A program made the translations under genes and the position numbers. From NCBI GenBank assembly GCA_900100095.1, contig FMTN01000006.1, forward strand, positions 62,001 to 126,000: DNA of 64,000 bases, written 5' to 3'. The notes beneath the pieces were generated by a model, which saw only the letters and a program-made list of their open reading frames with translations, was not told where the DNA came from and ran no database searches. Source of the stretch: Lachnospiraceae bacterium C10 (GTDB lineage Bacteria; Bacillota; Clostridia; Lachnospirales; Lachnospiraceae). Below, piece by piece: positions 43,277-52,497 of the stretch. The number at the start of each line of letters is the position of its first letter. Positions within the stretch are counted from its first letter, which is position 1.

Positions 43277-43814
43277 GCTTACTTGTCTTCGAATGATTTT
43301 GGTGCCTGTTTTTGTGGCAATCCTTTTGATTTTTCCGAATCGTTTTGAGATGAGACTTCTTGCGGATGCAGTATTTATTTTGGCATCTCTTACAGATTTA
43401 CTGGACGGTAAGATTGCACGTAAATATAATCTGGTAACGAATTTTGGTAAATTTATGGATCCTCTGGCAGATAAACTTCTGGTTTGCTCTGCTCTGATTT
43501 GTCTCGTGGCACTTCATCAGTTGCCGGCGTGGATCTGTATTATTATCATCGGACGTGAATTTATTATCAGTGGATTCAGACTGGTAGCCGCAAATAATGG
43601 AATTGTTATTGCCGCAAGTTACTGGGGCAAGTTCAAGACAACCTTCCAGATGCTTATGGTTATTGTAATGGTGGCAAATATTACGGTTGAGCCTTTTGAT
43701 AAAATGTTTAGCGTTTTATCCATGCTTCTCATGTGGACAGCACTTATCCTGACCGTTGTATCCCTTGTGGATTATCTTGCCAAGAATATTGATGTTTTAA
43801 AGGAGCAGTCATAA
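43254..43814 (+). CDS. pgsA: CDP-diacylglycerol-glycerol-3-phosphate 3-phosphatidyltransferase
   Basis: PgsA makes phosphatidylglycerophosphate in the membrane. The CDP-alcohol phosphatidyltransferase motif (DG..AR....G...D...D) is visible in SLTDLLDGKIARKYN followed by FGKFMDPLADKLL (about residues 43-76). The 186-residue protein has several hydrophobic helices. AGGAG lies 9-10 nt before the ATG, inside rimO. The stop overlaps the rsmD start by 1 nt. Confidence 0.96.
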   Translation: MKMNLPNKLTCLRMILVPVFVAILLIFPNRFEMRLLADAVFILASLTDLLDGKIARKYNLVTNFGKFMDPLADKLLVCSALICLVALHQLPAWICIIIIGREFIISGFRLVAANNGIVIAASYWGKFKTTFQMLMVIVMVANITVEPFDKMFSVLSMLLMWTALILTVVSLVDYLAKNIDVLKEQS

Positions 43815-44383
43815 TGAGAGTTATTGCCGGAACATGCCGCAGTATTCCTCTTAAGACAGTAGAAGGATCTGCAACACGTCCGACTACCGATCGAATCAAG
43901 GAAACATTATTTAATATAATACAAAATGATATTGTGGACTGTCGCTTTCTTGACCTTTATGCAGGAAGCGGTCAGATTGCCATCGAGGCGCTTAGCCGAG
44001 GTGCTAAACATGCCATCATGGTAGAACATGATAAGAAATGTGCACAGGCGATTCGTGACAATCTGCATAAGACGAAACTGGAGGAAAAGGCAACCCTCAT
44101 GGAGAGAGAGTTGCCGGCAGCACTGAAGCTTTTAACTTCCGAAGGACCGTTTGATCTTGTATTTATGGATCCTCCGTACGATTTGCATCCGGAAGAAGAG
44201 GTTTTAAAAGAATTAAAAGAAAACAATCTGCTGACTCCGGAAAGCCTTGTTATCATTGAGGCAGCGAAAGACAGAGACTGCGATTTTATTGAAGGCAGTG
44301 GATTTGAACTGGTCCGGACAAAGGTTTATAAAAACAACATGCATCTTTTCCTTCGTCCTGTGGTAGAGGGGAGTGCTTCATGA
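43814..44383 (+). CDS. rsmD: 16S rRNA (guanine(966)-N2)-methyltransferase RsmD
   Basis: RsmD methylates G966 of 16S rRNA. The 189-residue protein shows [28 protein letters not shown] (about 22-36), the SAM loop [18 protein letters not shown] and catalytic DPPY in FMDPPYDL (about 118). Length is typical. It overlaps coaD by 4 nt (ATGA), the widespread rsmD-coaD pair. Confidence 0.96.
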   Translation: MRVIAGTCRSIPLKTVEGSATRPTTDRIKETLFNIIQNDIVDCRFLDLYAGSGQIAIEALSRGAKHAIMVEHDKKCAQAIRDNLHKTKLEEKATLMERELPAALKLLTSEGPFDLVFMDPPYDLHPEEEVLKELKENNLLTPESLVIIEAAKDRDCDFIEGSGFELVRTKVYKNNMHLFLRPVVEGSAS

Positions 44384-44859
44384 GAAGAGCGATCTATCCC
44401 GGAAGCTTTGATCCGGTGACCTTCGGTCATTTGGATATCATTCGAAGATCTGCCTGTATGTTTGATGAAATCATTGTCGGAGTGTTGAGTAACAGCGCTA
44501 AAAATTCATTGTTTTCCGTTTCTGAACGTGTTAGTATGATTAGTGAGTTAACGCGTGATCTGGATAATGTGAAGGTCGGTTCCTTTGATGGATTATTGAT
44601 TGACTATGCGAAGAAGATGGATGCAAATGTGATTGTCCGTGGTCTTCGTGCAGTTACCGATTTTGAATATGAATTGCAGATTGCTCAGACGAATCGTGTG
44701 GAGAGTCCGGAACTTGATACTGTTTTTTTGACAACTTCTTTGGAATATTCCTATTTAAGTTCTACCATTGTTCGTGAATTTGCTTCTTATGGAGGAGATA
44801 TTTCCAGATTTGTTCCGCAGGAGATTATTCCACAGATTATGGCGAAATATAACAAATAA
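44380..44859 (+). CDS. coaD: Phosphopantetheine adenylyltransferase
   Basis: CoaD makes dephospho-CoA from 4'-phosphopantetheine and ATP. The 159-residue protein has [16 protein letters not shown] (residues 5-20, TxGH motif), [13 protein letters not shown] (about 88-100) and the second signature SSTIVRE. It is the classic hexameric short form. It is translationally coupled to rsmD and followed 12 nt later by a coiled-coil protein gene. Confidence 0.97.
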   Translation: MRRAIYPGSFDPVTFGHLDIIRRSACMFDEIIVGVLSNSAKNSLFSVSERVSMISELTRDLDNVKVGSFDGLLIDYAKKMDANVIVRGLRAVTDFEYELQIAQTNRVESPELDTVFLTTSLEYSYLSSTIVREFASYGGDISRFVPQEIIPQIMAKYNK

Positions 44860-44871
44860 GGAGAGTATACT

Positions 44872-45573
44872 ATGGCAAGTCCAATCGAAGACATCATTGA
44901 TGATATTGAAAGCTATATCGATGGCTGCAAACCCGTTGCTTTTTCCAGTTCCAAGGTTGCTGTTAATCGGGAGACATTAGAGAACCTGTTAGAGGAGCTT
45001 CGCTCAAGAACACCGGTTGAGATTCGTCAATACCAGAAGGTGATCAGTAATCAGGAATCCATTCTTGCAGACGCTCGTCGTAAGGCGGATGCTATTATTG
45101 CGCAGGCTGAGATCAAGACCAATGAACTGTTGTCTGAGAATCAGATTATGCAGCAGGCGTATGCACAGGCGAACGAAGTTGTTATGATTGCTTCCAAGAA
45201 TGCAGAGGAAGTTTTATCCAAAGCAACCAATGATGCGAATAATATCCGCAGTTCTGCGATTGAGTATACCGATTCATTACTTAAGAATGTTCAGGACGTG
45301 ATCTATGGATCAATGGATACGACAAGAAGCCGCATGGAAAGCTATTTGAGCACGATGCAGGGATATCTTGATACTGTTGTCAGCAACCGTATGGAGCTTG
45401 CACCTAAGACGGAAGAGCCACAGAAGGCTGAGACCAAAGAGCAGCAGAATGTTGCACAGAATCATCCAAAGGTAGACGATAAGAATCATACTTCATCTGA
45501 GGATGCAAAAGAAGGAACGGGAGAGAAGCCGGAAGAGGTGGATGTTCCGGAGAAGTTCTTTCACAAGGAATAG
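44872..45573 (+). CDS. Coiled-coil protein, V-type ATPase subunit H / DivIVA-like
   Basis: This 233-residue protein is mostly predicted helix. Residues 50-165 are an extended coiled coil rich in Ala, Glu, Gln and Lys (for example SILADARRKADAIIAQAE), and the tail (about 180-233) is polar and low in complexity. Homologues in Lachnospiraceae are annotated loosely as ATPase subunit H-like or as DivIVA-related. Neither function is shown by a specific motif. It starts with AAGGAGAG after coaD. Repeat copy C begins 5 nt after its stop. Confidence 0.75.
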   Translation: MASPIEDIIDDIESYIDGCKPVAFSSSKVAVNRETLENLLEELRSRTPVEIRQYQKVISNQESILADARRKADAIIAQAEIKTNELLSENQIMQQAYAQANEVVMIASKNAEEVLSKATNDANNIRSSAIEYTDSLLKNVQDVIYGSMDTTRSRMESYLSTMQGYLDTVVSNRMELAPKTEEPQKAETKEQQNVAQNHPKVDDKNHTSSEDAKEGTGEKPEEVDVPEKFFHKE

Positions 45574-45578
45574 ATATT

Positions 45579-45703
45579 CAAGTCTCGCTCGCGAGACTTG
45601 GCGCGAGATTTGCGTCAGCGTAGCTGACATATTTCATATGCAAATCTCTGCGCATCCTCGCGGAGCGTTTATCTCAGTCGGAGATTGTAACCCCGACTGA
45701 GAC
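45579..45703 (-). repeat. Dispersed structured intergenic repeat, copy C (reverse orientation)
   Basis: Read on the minus strand this copy is nearly identical to copy A. Stem I is GTCTCAGTCGG/CCGACTGAGAT (one G-U pair in place of A-U). It has the same core and stem III, and stem IV AAGTCTCGC-GA-GCGAGACTT. It sits between + strand genes, opposite in direction to copies A and B. Any RNA made from these flanking genes would therefore carry its complement. Confidence 0.9.
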
Positions 45704-45763
45704 CAGTTTGTTATAACCCCTACCTTCGCTTCGCTTAGAGGAAGGGGTCTTATCCGACTGAGA
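45704..45763 (-). repeat. Extension of copy C: extra hairpin and duplicated stem I arm
   Basis: Beyond the copy C end, an inverted repeat ACCCCT...AGGGGT (about 45716-45748) forms another hairpin. TCCGACTGAGAT (45752-45763) then repeats the stem I arm and is a perfect 12-bp complement of ATCTCAGTCGGA (45671-45682). Two alternative partners therefore exist for the same arm. Confidence 0.7.
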
Positions 45764-45765
45764 TA

Positions 45766-45794
45766 AACCGGCTCCTTTGTGAGCCGGCTTTTTT
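45766..45794 (+). terminator. Terminator before the RsuA-family gene
   Basis: CCGGCTC (45768-45774) pairs with GAGCCGG (45781-45787) around CTTTGT, followed by CTTTTTT. It ends transcription from the coaD side; the next gene starts 19 nt later. Confidence 0.8.
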
Positions 45795-45812
45795 CGTAAT
45801 TAGGAGGTTTAC

Positions 45813-46526
45813 ATGCGACTTGATAAATGGATTACAACGCAGGTGTTCATCAGCCGTAAGGACCTTAAGAAGAAGCTTAGGACAACGCCGGCTATTGTAA
45901 ACGGTGTTCCGGTTCATGATCCGGGCTTTCAGATCCAGCAGACCGATGAGATTATCTTTGAGGGAAAACGTCTCGGGGGCAGTCAGGAGGTCTATTACCT
46001 GTTTCATAAGCCGAAGGGTGTAGTCTGTGCGACAACGGACAATGTTTCAGATACTGTATTTTCCATTGTGCCGCAGACTCCGAAAAAGGACTTGTTCACC
46101 ATTGGCCGATTGGATAAGGATACCGAAGGACTGCTTTTAATTACGAATGACGGATCTTTCAGTCATGCCATGCTTTCCCCGAAGCGGCATGTGGCAAAGA
46201 CCTATTATCTTAAGACCAAAAAGGAGATTCCGGCGGAAGCAGTCGAGCAGTTTTCCAAGGGAGTGGATATCGGGGATGAGAAAGACACCCTGCCGGCGAA
46301 ACTTGAAATATTAGAGGATGGACACAGCGCGCTTTTGACCATTACCGAAGGACGGTTTCACCAGGTGAAGAGAATGATGGAGAAGGCAGGAGCACCGCTG
46401 TTTTATTTAAAGCGTATATCTATGGGAGACTTTGTATTAGAGGACGAACTTCCTATAGGTGAATATCGAACATTACGGGAGGATGAACTTGAACTTGTTA
46501 AGAAATATAAAGGCGATACTCTTTGA
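45813..46526 (+). CDS. RsuA/RluB/RluE/RluF-family pseudouridine synthase
   Basis: This 237-residue protein has an N-terminal S4 domain (MRLDKWITTQVFISRKDLKK; residues about 1-55) and a pseudouridine synthase domain with the catalytic aspartate in TIGRLDKDTEGLLLIT (about 97-112). KTYYLKTK and EGRFHQVKRMM are typical of the RsuA branch, suggesting 16S U516 or a related rRNA target. AGGAGG lies 7 nt before ATG. It overlaps the following HAD gene. Confidence 0.92.
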   Translation: MRLDKWITTQVFISRKDLKKKLRTTPAIVNGVPVHDPGFQIQQTDEIIFEGKRLGGSQEVYYLFHKPKGVVCATTDNVSDTVFSIVPQTPKKDLFTIGRLDKDTEGLLLITNDGSFSHAMLSPKRHVAKTYYLKTKKEIPAEAVEQFSKGVDIGDEKDTLPAKLEILEDGHSALLTITEGRFHQVKRMMEKAGAPLFYLKRISMGDFVLEDELPIGEYRTLREDELELVKKYKGDTL

Positions 46527-47160
46527 TCTGGACGGAACACTTGTTGATTCCATGGGAATCTGGGGTGATATTGATCGGGAGTTTATGAGTGAGAGGGGGC
46601 TTGCGGTTCCTGAAAATCTGCAACAGCAGATTGAAGGGTTGTCTATGAATGAGACAGCTCAATTTTTCAAAGAAACCTTCCATCTGAAAGAAAGTGAAGA
46701 GGAGTTGATGCAGATATGGAATCAAATGGCACTTGAGCATTACAAGCATGCGATTTCTTTAAAACCCGGTGCATTGGCGTTCCTTGAAGATTTGAAGCGT
46801 CGGGGGATTTTATGTGCCATTGCGTCGAGTAACAGTCCCTTTTTGGTGGAAGCCTGCTTAAAAGCCCATGGAATCAAAAAGTATATAAGAACCTTTGTGA
46901 CGGCAGGTGAGGTCGGCAGCGGAAAGCCGAATCCGGATGTATATTTAGAGGCGGCAAAGCGCCTCGGAGTGGCTCCGCAGGACTGTCTTGTCTTTGAAGA
47001 TATCCTTCCCGGGATTATGGCCGGAATCAACGCCGGTATGAAGACCTGTGCTGTATGGGATGATTATTCAAGTGATGTATGGGAAGAAAAGAAGGAGTTG
47101 GCGGATTACTGGATCCTGGACTATAACGAACTTCTTGGAAAGACTGAGGCAGTACTATGA
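46489..47160 (+). CDS. HAD-superfamily phosphatase / beta-phosphoglucomutase-like hydrolase
   Basis: The protein (about 223 residues) shows HAD motif I FDLDGTLVDSMGIWGDID, motif II ASSNSPF, motif III lysine GSGKPNPDVY and motif IV VFEDILPGIMAGINAGM. This is subfamily I with a helical cap, typical of phosphatases of sugar phosphates or of beta-phosphoglucomutase. The substrate is not predictable. GGGAGG at 46477-46482 abuts ATG 46483, so I prefer TTG 46489 (6-nt spacing). ATG 46483 and GTG 46459 are alternatives. It overlaps the upstream pseudouridine synthase by about 38 nt. Confidence 0.88.
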   Translation: MNLLRNIKAILFDLDGTLVDSMGIWGDIDREFMSERGLAVPENLQQQIEGLSMNETAQFFKETFHLKESEEELMQIWNQMALEHYKHAISLKPGALAFLEDLKRRGILCAIASSNSPFLVEACLKAHGIKKYIRTFVTAGEVGSGKPNPDVYLEAAKRLGVAPQDCLVFEDILPGIMAGINAGMKTCAVWDDYSSDVWEEKKELADYWILDYNELLGKTEAVL

Positions 47161-48116
47161 AAGAATTAAAAATTGATAAGGCTTCTGCCGGACAGCGAAT
47201 GAACAAGTACCTTTTAAAGTACTTTAAAAATGCCACCAGCAGCTTTATCTATAAAATGCTACGAAAAAAGAATATTGTGTTAAACGGGAAAAAAGCCAGT
47301 GGCAATGAAATTTTAAAAGAAGAGGATCAGATTAAGGTCTTCTTCTCGGATGAAACCTTCGAAAAAATGAGAGGAAGTCAACAGGTGAAGGCAGATGGCA
47401 ACCGGCTTGCAAAGCTCGAGCGTAAGCCTTTACGCATCGTTTATGAAGACGAGGACATTCTGGTCATCGACAAACCGGCGGGGCTTTTAAGCCAGGGAGC
47501 AAAGCCGGATGATGACAGTGTGAACAGCCGCATCCTGGCATACCTTTGGCATGAAAAGAAAATTGATGAGAAAACTTTTGCCATGTTTCATCCGTCTGTC
47601 GTTAACCGCCTGGACCGAAACACCACGGGGCTTGTACTGGCAGGCAAAACACTTTTGGGAACACAGCAATTGACGGAAGAGATACGGACACATTCCTCTC
47701 AAAAGATCTATCATTGCTTTGTTGTTGGAAGAATTGAACAGGAATTAAAGCTTCGGGATTATCTGATCAAAGACCCGGCGCAAAACAGGGTTCATGTCAG
47801 AAAGGACCCGGTTCCGGGCGCCCTTGAGATCAAGACGGATGTAACTCCGCTCTATACAACAGGAGACTACACCTATGTGGAAGTGAAGCTACTGACAGGA
47901 AGGACACACCAGATTCGAGCCCATCTGTCCTTTATTGGTCACCCGGTGATCGGAGATCCGAAATATGGAGATCGGGAGAAGAATGCGATGTTTCGCCGGC
48001 AATATCATGTGTCTCGGCAGCTCTTACATGCAGCAGAATATATTATGGGAGATGGGAGAAGCTTTCGGGCAGAGGATCCGGCTGATTTTAAGCAATTGCT
48101 TCCAAAGGAAGGGTAA
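47157..48116 (+). CDS. RluA/RluC/RluD-family pseudouridine synthase
   Basis: This 319-residue enzyme has an N-terminal S4 domain (about 5-65) and a synthase domain with VVNRLDRNTTGLVLAGK (about 150-166, catalytic Asp) and LLTGRTHQIRAHLSFIGHPV. The family modifies 23S rRNA uridines; RluC-type specificity (positions 955/2504/2580) is possible but not proven. It overlaps the HAD gene by 4 nt (ATGA) and is followed 2 nt later by recU. Confidence 0.93.
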   Translation: MKELKIDKASAGQRMNKYLLKYFKNATSSFIYKMLRKKNIVLNGKKASGNEILKEEDQIKVFFSDETFEKMRGSQQVKADGNRLAKLERKPLRIVYEDEDILVIDKPAGLLSQGAKPDDDSVNSRILAYLWHEKKIDEKTFAMFHPSVVNRLDRNTTGLVLAGKTLLGTQQLTEEIRTHSSQKIYHCFVVGRIEQELKLRDYLIKDPAQNRVHVRKDPVPGALEIKTDVTPLYTTGDYTYVEVKLLTGRTHQIRAHLSFIGHPVIGDPKYGDREKNAMFRRQYHVSRQLLHAAEYIMGDGRSFRAEDPADFKQLLPKEG

Positions 48117-48118
48117 GT

Positions 48119-48661
48119 ATGGCTACATGGAATTCAAGAGGTCTGAGAGGATCTGGGCTGGAAGAATGCGTTAATCAGACCAACGAATATTATCGTACAA
48201 ACGGGCTTGGACTGATTCAAAAAATTCCGACGCCGATTACTCCTATTGAGATTGATAAGAATACCCGTCATATTACACTGGCCTATTTTGATCAGAGAAG
48301 TACCGTTGACTACATTGGAGCGGTTCAGGGGATTCCGGTCTGTTTCGATGCAAAAGAATGTGTTACGACAACATTTCCGCTGCAGAATATTCATGCGCAT
48401 CAGATGCAGTTTATGGAGGATTTTGAAGCCCAGGATGGAATTGCCTTCTTCCTGATTTATTTTTCCGAGGAGGATCGGTATTACTATCTAAGGTTTGAAG
48501 AGGCCCTGGTCTATTGGAACCGTTCTATGACAGGCGGAAGAAAGAGTTTTCGGATGGACGAACTGGATCCTGCCTACTTTTTTCAGGGGAAAAAGGGGTA
48601 TCTTATACCGTATTTGCCAATGATCGCAAAGGATCTGGAGGAAAGAAGCAAGAGCAGTTGA
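48119..48661 (+). CDS. recU: Holliday junction resolvase RecU
   Basis: RecU is the Firmicute Holliday-junction resolvase. The 180-residue protein has SRGLRGSGLEECVNQTNEYY (N-terminal DNA-binding stalk), KIPTPITPIEID, and active-site residues in STVDYIGAVQGIPVCFDAKE and FPLQNIHAHQMQFM. Most RecU are 170-200 residues. It starts with GGAAGGG just after the RluD-family gene. Together with ruvAB (24.5-26.1 kb) the window carries both the branch-migration and resolution parts. Confidence 0.92.
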   Translation: MATWNSRGLRGSGLEECVNQTNEYYRTNGLGLIQKIPTPITPIEIDKNTRHITLAYFDQRSTVDYIGAVQGIPVCFDAKECVTTTFPLQNIHAHQMQFMEDFEAQDGIAFFLIYFSEEDRYYYLRFEEALVYWNRSMTGGRKSFRMDELDPAYFFQGKKGYLIPYLPMIAKDLEERSKSS

Positions 48662-48686
48662 CAATGTAACCATGCCGCTTTATAAT
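48658..48686 (+). promoter_or_regulatory. Consensus promoter of the his operon
   Basis: A perfect TTGACA (48658-48663), 17-bp spacer and perfect TATAAT (48681-48686) overlap the recU stop region. In the 50-nt leader, TAACAT (48697-48702) and ATGTTA (48717-48722) form an inverted repeat that could be an operator or a weak hairpin. I see no his-rich leader peptide or T-box. Confidence 0.8.
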
Positions 48687-48741
48687 ACTAGCAATCTAAC
48701 ATGATAACACACTACTATGTTAAAGTGATAAAGGAGCTGCT

Positions 48742-49926
48742 ATGAATGATTTACTTCACACACCGGAAGGTGTAAGGGATATGATCGGAGATGAATGCAA
48801 GCGAAAGTTATATTTGAATCATAAGTTGACCTGCCTGCTTTCATCCTATGGCTATGAACCGATTCAGACTCCTGCGTTTGAATTTTTAAAGAATTTCGGA
48901 CCGGAGATGGGAACAACATCGGACCGGGATGTCTATAAGTTTTTTGACCGCGAGGGCAATACATTAGCGCTTCGTCCGGATTTCACCCCGTCGGTTGCCA
49001 GAGCTTCTGCCAAGTATTTTTCAACAGAGCGGGCACCTCTTCGTCTTTTTTACCGGGGCAATGTATTTACCAATACAAAAAGTTTAAGGGGTAAATTAAA
49101 AGAGAGCACGCAGATCGGTGGAGAGTTGATTGGCGATTCTTCCATTGAAGCGGATGCGGAGATTATAGCTTTGGTTGTCAATGCATTTAAGACAGCCGGA
49201 CTTGACCGGTTCCAGATCAGCATTGGTCATGCGGGGCTGTTCTCCGGATTGACGAAGGCGGCTGGATTTTCTGATGAAGAAATATCCGAAATCAGCAGCA
49301 TTGTATACAATAAGAATTTCTTTGGCCTGGAGGAATATCTCAGCGGGAAAGAGATAGATACAGAGATTAAAAGTTTGTTTGGGCTTTTGTCCAAGACCTA
49401 TCTTTCTCCGGATGACTGGAAGGAATATTTTAAAAAGGCAAAGGAATATCCGGGCATTTGTGCGGCACTGACGCATCTGTATGAGATGAACGATCTGCTA
49501 GCATCTTATGGCGTGGAGGACTATGTCACCTTCGATCTGGGTCTGATTCGATCCTATCAGTATTATACGGGAATCATTTTTTCAGGCTATACCTTCGGAT
49601 CAGGCGAGCCGATTGTATCGGGTGGTCGATACGATGATCTGCTTGGACATTTTGGAGAGGGAAAGCCTGCTATTGGATTTGCCATTTTACTGGATCAGCT
49701 GCTATTGGCCCTTGAACGGCAGCATATCCTGCTTCCGGTGGAGCATGAGAGAACCGTGATGCTTTATCATGTGTCAAGGAGCAAGGAGGCCATCCGACAG
49801 GCCCGTGACCTTCGGGAGGATGGCAATCATGTCGTGCTTTGGCGTTACAGCGACGAGAAGGAGTATCTGGTTTTGAAGGAACAGCTAAAGGCAACCGATA
49901 CCCTCGTGATGTTAGAGGAGGAATAA
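48742..49926 (+). CDS. hisZ: ATP phosphoribosyltransferase regulatory subunit HisZ
   Basis: HisZ is a histidyl-tRNA synthetase paralogue that cannot charge tRNA but is required by short HisG. The 394-residue protein shows class II motif 2-like [13 protein letters not shown] (about 96-108), [20 protein letters not shown] (about 265-284) and motif 3-like [24 protein letters not shown] precedes the ATG. Its partner hisG follows with a 2-nt gap. Confidence 0.95.
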   Translation: MNDLLHTPEGVRDMIGDECKRKLYLNHKLTCLLSSYGYEPIQTPAFEFLKNFGPEMGTTSDRDVYKFFDREGNTLALRPDFTPSVARASAKYFSTERAPLRLFYRGNVFTNTKSLRGKLKESTQIGGELIGDSSIEADAEIIALVVNAFKTAGLDRFQISIGHAGLFSGLTKAAGFSDEEISEISSIVYNKNFFGLEEYLSGKEIDTEIKSLFGLLSKTYLSPDDWKEYFKKAKEYPGICAALTHLYEMNDLLASYGVEDYVTFDLGLIRSYQYYTGIIFSGYTFGSGEPIVSGGRYDDLLGHFGEGKPAIGFAILLDQLLLALERQHILLPVEHERTVMLYHVSRSKEAIRQARDLREDGNHVVLWRYSDEKEYLVLKEQLKATDTLVMLEEE

Positions 49927-49928
49927 GC

Positions 49929-50588
49929 GTGCAGAATAACGATGAAAAGAGATATCTTACGGTTGCTTTAGGTAAGGGTCGTCTTGCAAAGAAAGCGATG
50001 GAGCTTTTTGAACAGATCGGTATGGGACAGCCGGAGATGAAAGATAAGGATACCCGTAAGCTTATCTTTGAAAATGAGGAGGCGAAGATCCGGTTCTTTC
50101 TTGCAAAGGGACCGGATGTGCCAACCTATGTGGAATACGGTGCGGCAGACATTGGAATTGTCGGTGCCGATACCATCTTAGAAGAGCATCGGAACATCTA
50201 TGAAGTGCTTGATCTCGGATTTGGTAAATGTCGTATGTGCGTCTGCGGACCGGAGAGTGCAAGAGAACTTTTGACTTATCAGAAGCAGATCCGTGTCGCT
50301 ACAAAATATCCGAATATCGCGAAGGATTATTTTTATAACCAGAAGCATCAGACGGTTGAAATAATTAAGCTAAATGGTTCCATCGAACTTGCACCGATTG
50401 TTGGACTTTCGGAGGTCATCTGTGATATTGTAGAGACAGGTTCTACCTTAAAAGAAAATGGACTGGTTGTATTAGAGGAGGTATGTCCTCTGTCCGCCAG
50501 AGTTGTAGTGAACCAGGTGTCCATGAAGATGGAGAATGAGCGTATTACAGAGCTGATTCGACGTTTACAGGAAGTTAAGGCAGAATAA
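49929..50588 (+). CDS. hisG: ATP phosphoribosyltransferase catalytic subunit, short form
   Basis: HisG condenses ATP and PRPP, the first step of histidine synthesis. At 219 residues it lacks the C-terminal regulatory domain of long HisG, which fits the presence of hisZ. Motifs are [20 protein letters not shown] (about 10-29), [13 protein letters not shown] and the PRPP loop [14 protein letters not shown]. The start is GTG 49929 with GAGGAGG upstream. The longer frame from 49839 lies within hisZ. Confidence 0.96.
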   Translation: MQNNDEKRYLTVALGKGRLAKKAMELFEQIGMGQPEMKDKDTRKLIFENEEAKIRFFLAKGPDVPTYVEYGAADIGIVGADTILEEHRNIYEVLDLGFGKCRMCVCGPESARELLTYQKQIRVATKYPNIAKDYFYNQKHQTVEIIKLNGSIELAPIVGLSEVICDIVETGSTLKENGLVVLEEVCPLSARVVVNQVSMKMENERITELIRRLQEVKAE

Positions 50589-50601
50589 AGGAAGAAGGAA
50601 A

Positions 50602-51903
50602 ATGAAAACACTCAAATTGACAAATGAAACCACAAAGACACTCCTTGATAAGCTTTTGAAGCGAAGCCCAATCAGCTACGGAAGCTATGAAAAAAGTGTC
50701 AATGATATTATTACACAGGTACGTGAAAATGGTGATCAGGCTGTTTTTGAACTGGAAAAGAAGTTTGATCATGTAGAGCTTTCAGAAAAGAATATCAAAG
50801 TAACAGAAGAAGAAATCAAAGAGGCTTATGATTTGGTGGATCAGGAGTTGCTTACGGTCATTCGTAAATCTCTTGTGAACATCCGGGATTATCATGCAAG
50901 GCAGCGTCAGAACAGCTGGTTTGAGACGAAAGATACAGGAATTATTTTAGGACAGAAGGTTACACCGCTTAACAGAGCCGGTGTCTATGTACCGGGAGGA
51001 AAGGCTGTGTATCCGTCCTCTGTTCTTATGAATGTGGTTCCGGCGAAGGTTGCAGGTGTACCTGAAATCATTATGTGTACGCCACCGGGACCGGACGGTA
51101 AGGTATATCCTTCGACTCTTGTGGCTGCATGCGAGGCAGGTGTTGATACCATCTATAAGGTGGGTGGAGCACAGGCCGTTGCCGCCATGGCATTTGGAAC
51201 CGAATCCGTTCCTAAGGTCGATAAGATCGTAGGCCCGGGAAATATCTATGTTGCCCTGGCGAAGAAGGCGGTTTTCGGTTATGTCAGCATCGACAGCATT
51301 GCCGGACCGAGTGAAATTCTCGTCCTTGCAGATGAGACGGCAAATCCTCGTTTCGTTGTAGCAGACCTGCTTTCACAGGCGGAACATGACGAGATGGCAT
51401 CCTCCATTCTGATTACGACGAGTGAAACACTTGCGGAAGAAGTAAAGCGTGAAATTGACGGATTCCTTAAGGTGTTATCAAGAGCTGACATCATAGAGAA
51501 GTCTCTGGATCAATACGGTTATATCCTGATTGCACAGGACAAGGCACAGGCTTTGGATGCTGTGAATGAGATTGCTTCGGAACACCTTGAGATCGTTACG
51601 GCAAATCCGTTCGAAGATATGACACGGGTGAAAAATGCCGGTGCTATTTTCCTTGGAACCTATGCTTCCGAGCCTTTGGGAGATTACTTTGCAGGCCCGA
51701 ATCATGTACTTCCAACGAATGGAACAGCGAAATTCTTCTCAGCATTGTGCGTAGATGATTTCATCAAGAAATCCAGCATTATTTCTTATTCGAAGGAAGC
51801 ATTGGAACAGGTTCATAAGGACATTGAAACATTTGCAAACTGCGAGAAGCTGACAGCACATGCCAACTCGATTGCAGTTAGGTTTGAGGACAAGGAGTCT
51901 TAA
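50602..51903 (+). CDS. hisD: Histidinol dehydrogenase
   Basis: HisD oxidises histidinol to histidine in two NAD-dependent steps. The 433-residue protein has VYVPGGKAVYPSSVLMN, KVDKIVGPGNIYVALAKK, SIAGPSEILVLADE and the catalytic histidines in SQAEHDE and ASEHLEI. Length and order are canonical. GGAAGAAGG precedes ATG. hisB follows 6 nt downstream. Confidence 0.97.
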   Translation: MKTLKLTNETTKTLLDKLLKRSPISYGSYEKSVNDIITQVRENGDQAVFELEKKFDHVELSEKNIKVTEEEIKEAYDLVDQELLTVIRKSLVNIRDYHARQRQNSWFETKDTGIILGQKVTPLNRAGVYVPGGKAVYPSSVLMNVVPAKVAGVPEIIMCTPPGPDGKVYPSTLVAACEAGVDTIYKVGGAQAVAAMAFGTESVPKVDKIVGPGNIYVALAKKAVFGYVSIDSIAGPSEILVLADETANPRFVVADLLSQAEHDEMASSILITTSETLAEEVKREIDGFLKVLSRADIIEKSLDQYGYILIAQDKAQALDAVNEIASEHLEIVTANPFEDMTRVKNAGAIFLGTYASEPLGDYFAGPNHVLPTNGTAKFFSALCVDDFIKKSSIISYSKEALEQVHKDIETFANCEKLTAHANSIAVRFEDKES

Positions 51904-51909
51904 TCTGTC

Positions 51910-52497
51910 ATGGCACGTATCAGTGAAATAGTAAGGACAACAAAAGAGACCGACATCATCTGCAGGTTGAACCTTGATGGTAGCGGCGAATCACAGATTC
52001 AGACGGGCATCGGTTTTTTTGACCATATGTTAAGCGGATTTGCCCGGCATGGTTTCTTTGATCTGGAATTACGTTGTAACGGTGATCTCTTTGTGGATTG
52101 CCATCATACCATCGAAGATTGTGGTATTGTTCTTGGGGAGGCCATTAAGGTGGCTTTGGGCGATAAGGCTCAAATCACTCGGTTTGGCAGTTGTATTTTA
52201 CCTATGGATGAAACGTTGATTCAATGTGCAATTGATTTGTCAGGGCGGCCGTATCTTGGTTTCCATGAAACCTTTCAGGTGGAACGGGTTGGAACCTTTG
52301 ATACAGAAATGGTAAAGGAATTTTTCTATGCTGTTTCCTATTCGGCTGCGATGAATCTTCATATCGATCAGATACATGGGGAAAATGCACATCACATTAT
52401 TGAGGGAACGTTTAAGGCTTTTGGGCGAGCACTTAGCGAAGCAGTTAGTATGGACCCGAGAGTCCATGGAGTATTATCAACGAAAGGCAGCTTGTAA
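51910..52497 (+). CDS. hisB: Imidazoleglycerol-phosphate dehydratase
   Basis: This monofunctional HisB (195 residues) dehydrates imidazoleglycerol phosphate using Mn clusters. Motifs are [20 protein letters not shown] (about 36-55), [16 protein letters not shown] (about 68-83) and [14 protein letters not shown]. No histidinol-phosphatase domain is fused. The stop overlaps the next ATG by 1 nt. hisC, hisH, hisA and hisF are not in this operon and must lie elsewhere. Confidence 0.96.
   Translation: MARISEIVRTTKETDIICRLNLDGSGESQIQTGIGFFDHMLSGFARHGFFDLELRCNGDLFVDCHHTIEDCGIVLGEAIKVALGDKAQITRFGSCILPMDETLIQCAIDLSGRPYLGFHETFQVERVGTFDTEMVKEFFYAVSYSAAMNLHIDQIHGENAHHIIEGTFKAFGRALSEAVSMDPRVHGVLSTKGSL

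Noticed and set aside
45503-45700. Small frame ending HPRGAFISVGDCNPD
   Set aside because: It spans the end of the coiled-coil gene and repeat copy C; the peptide is a by-product of the repeat core.
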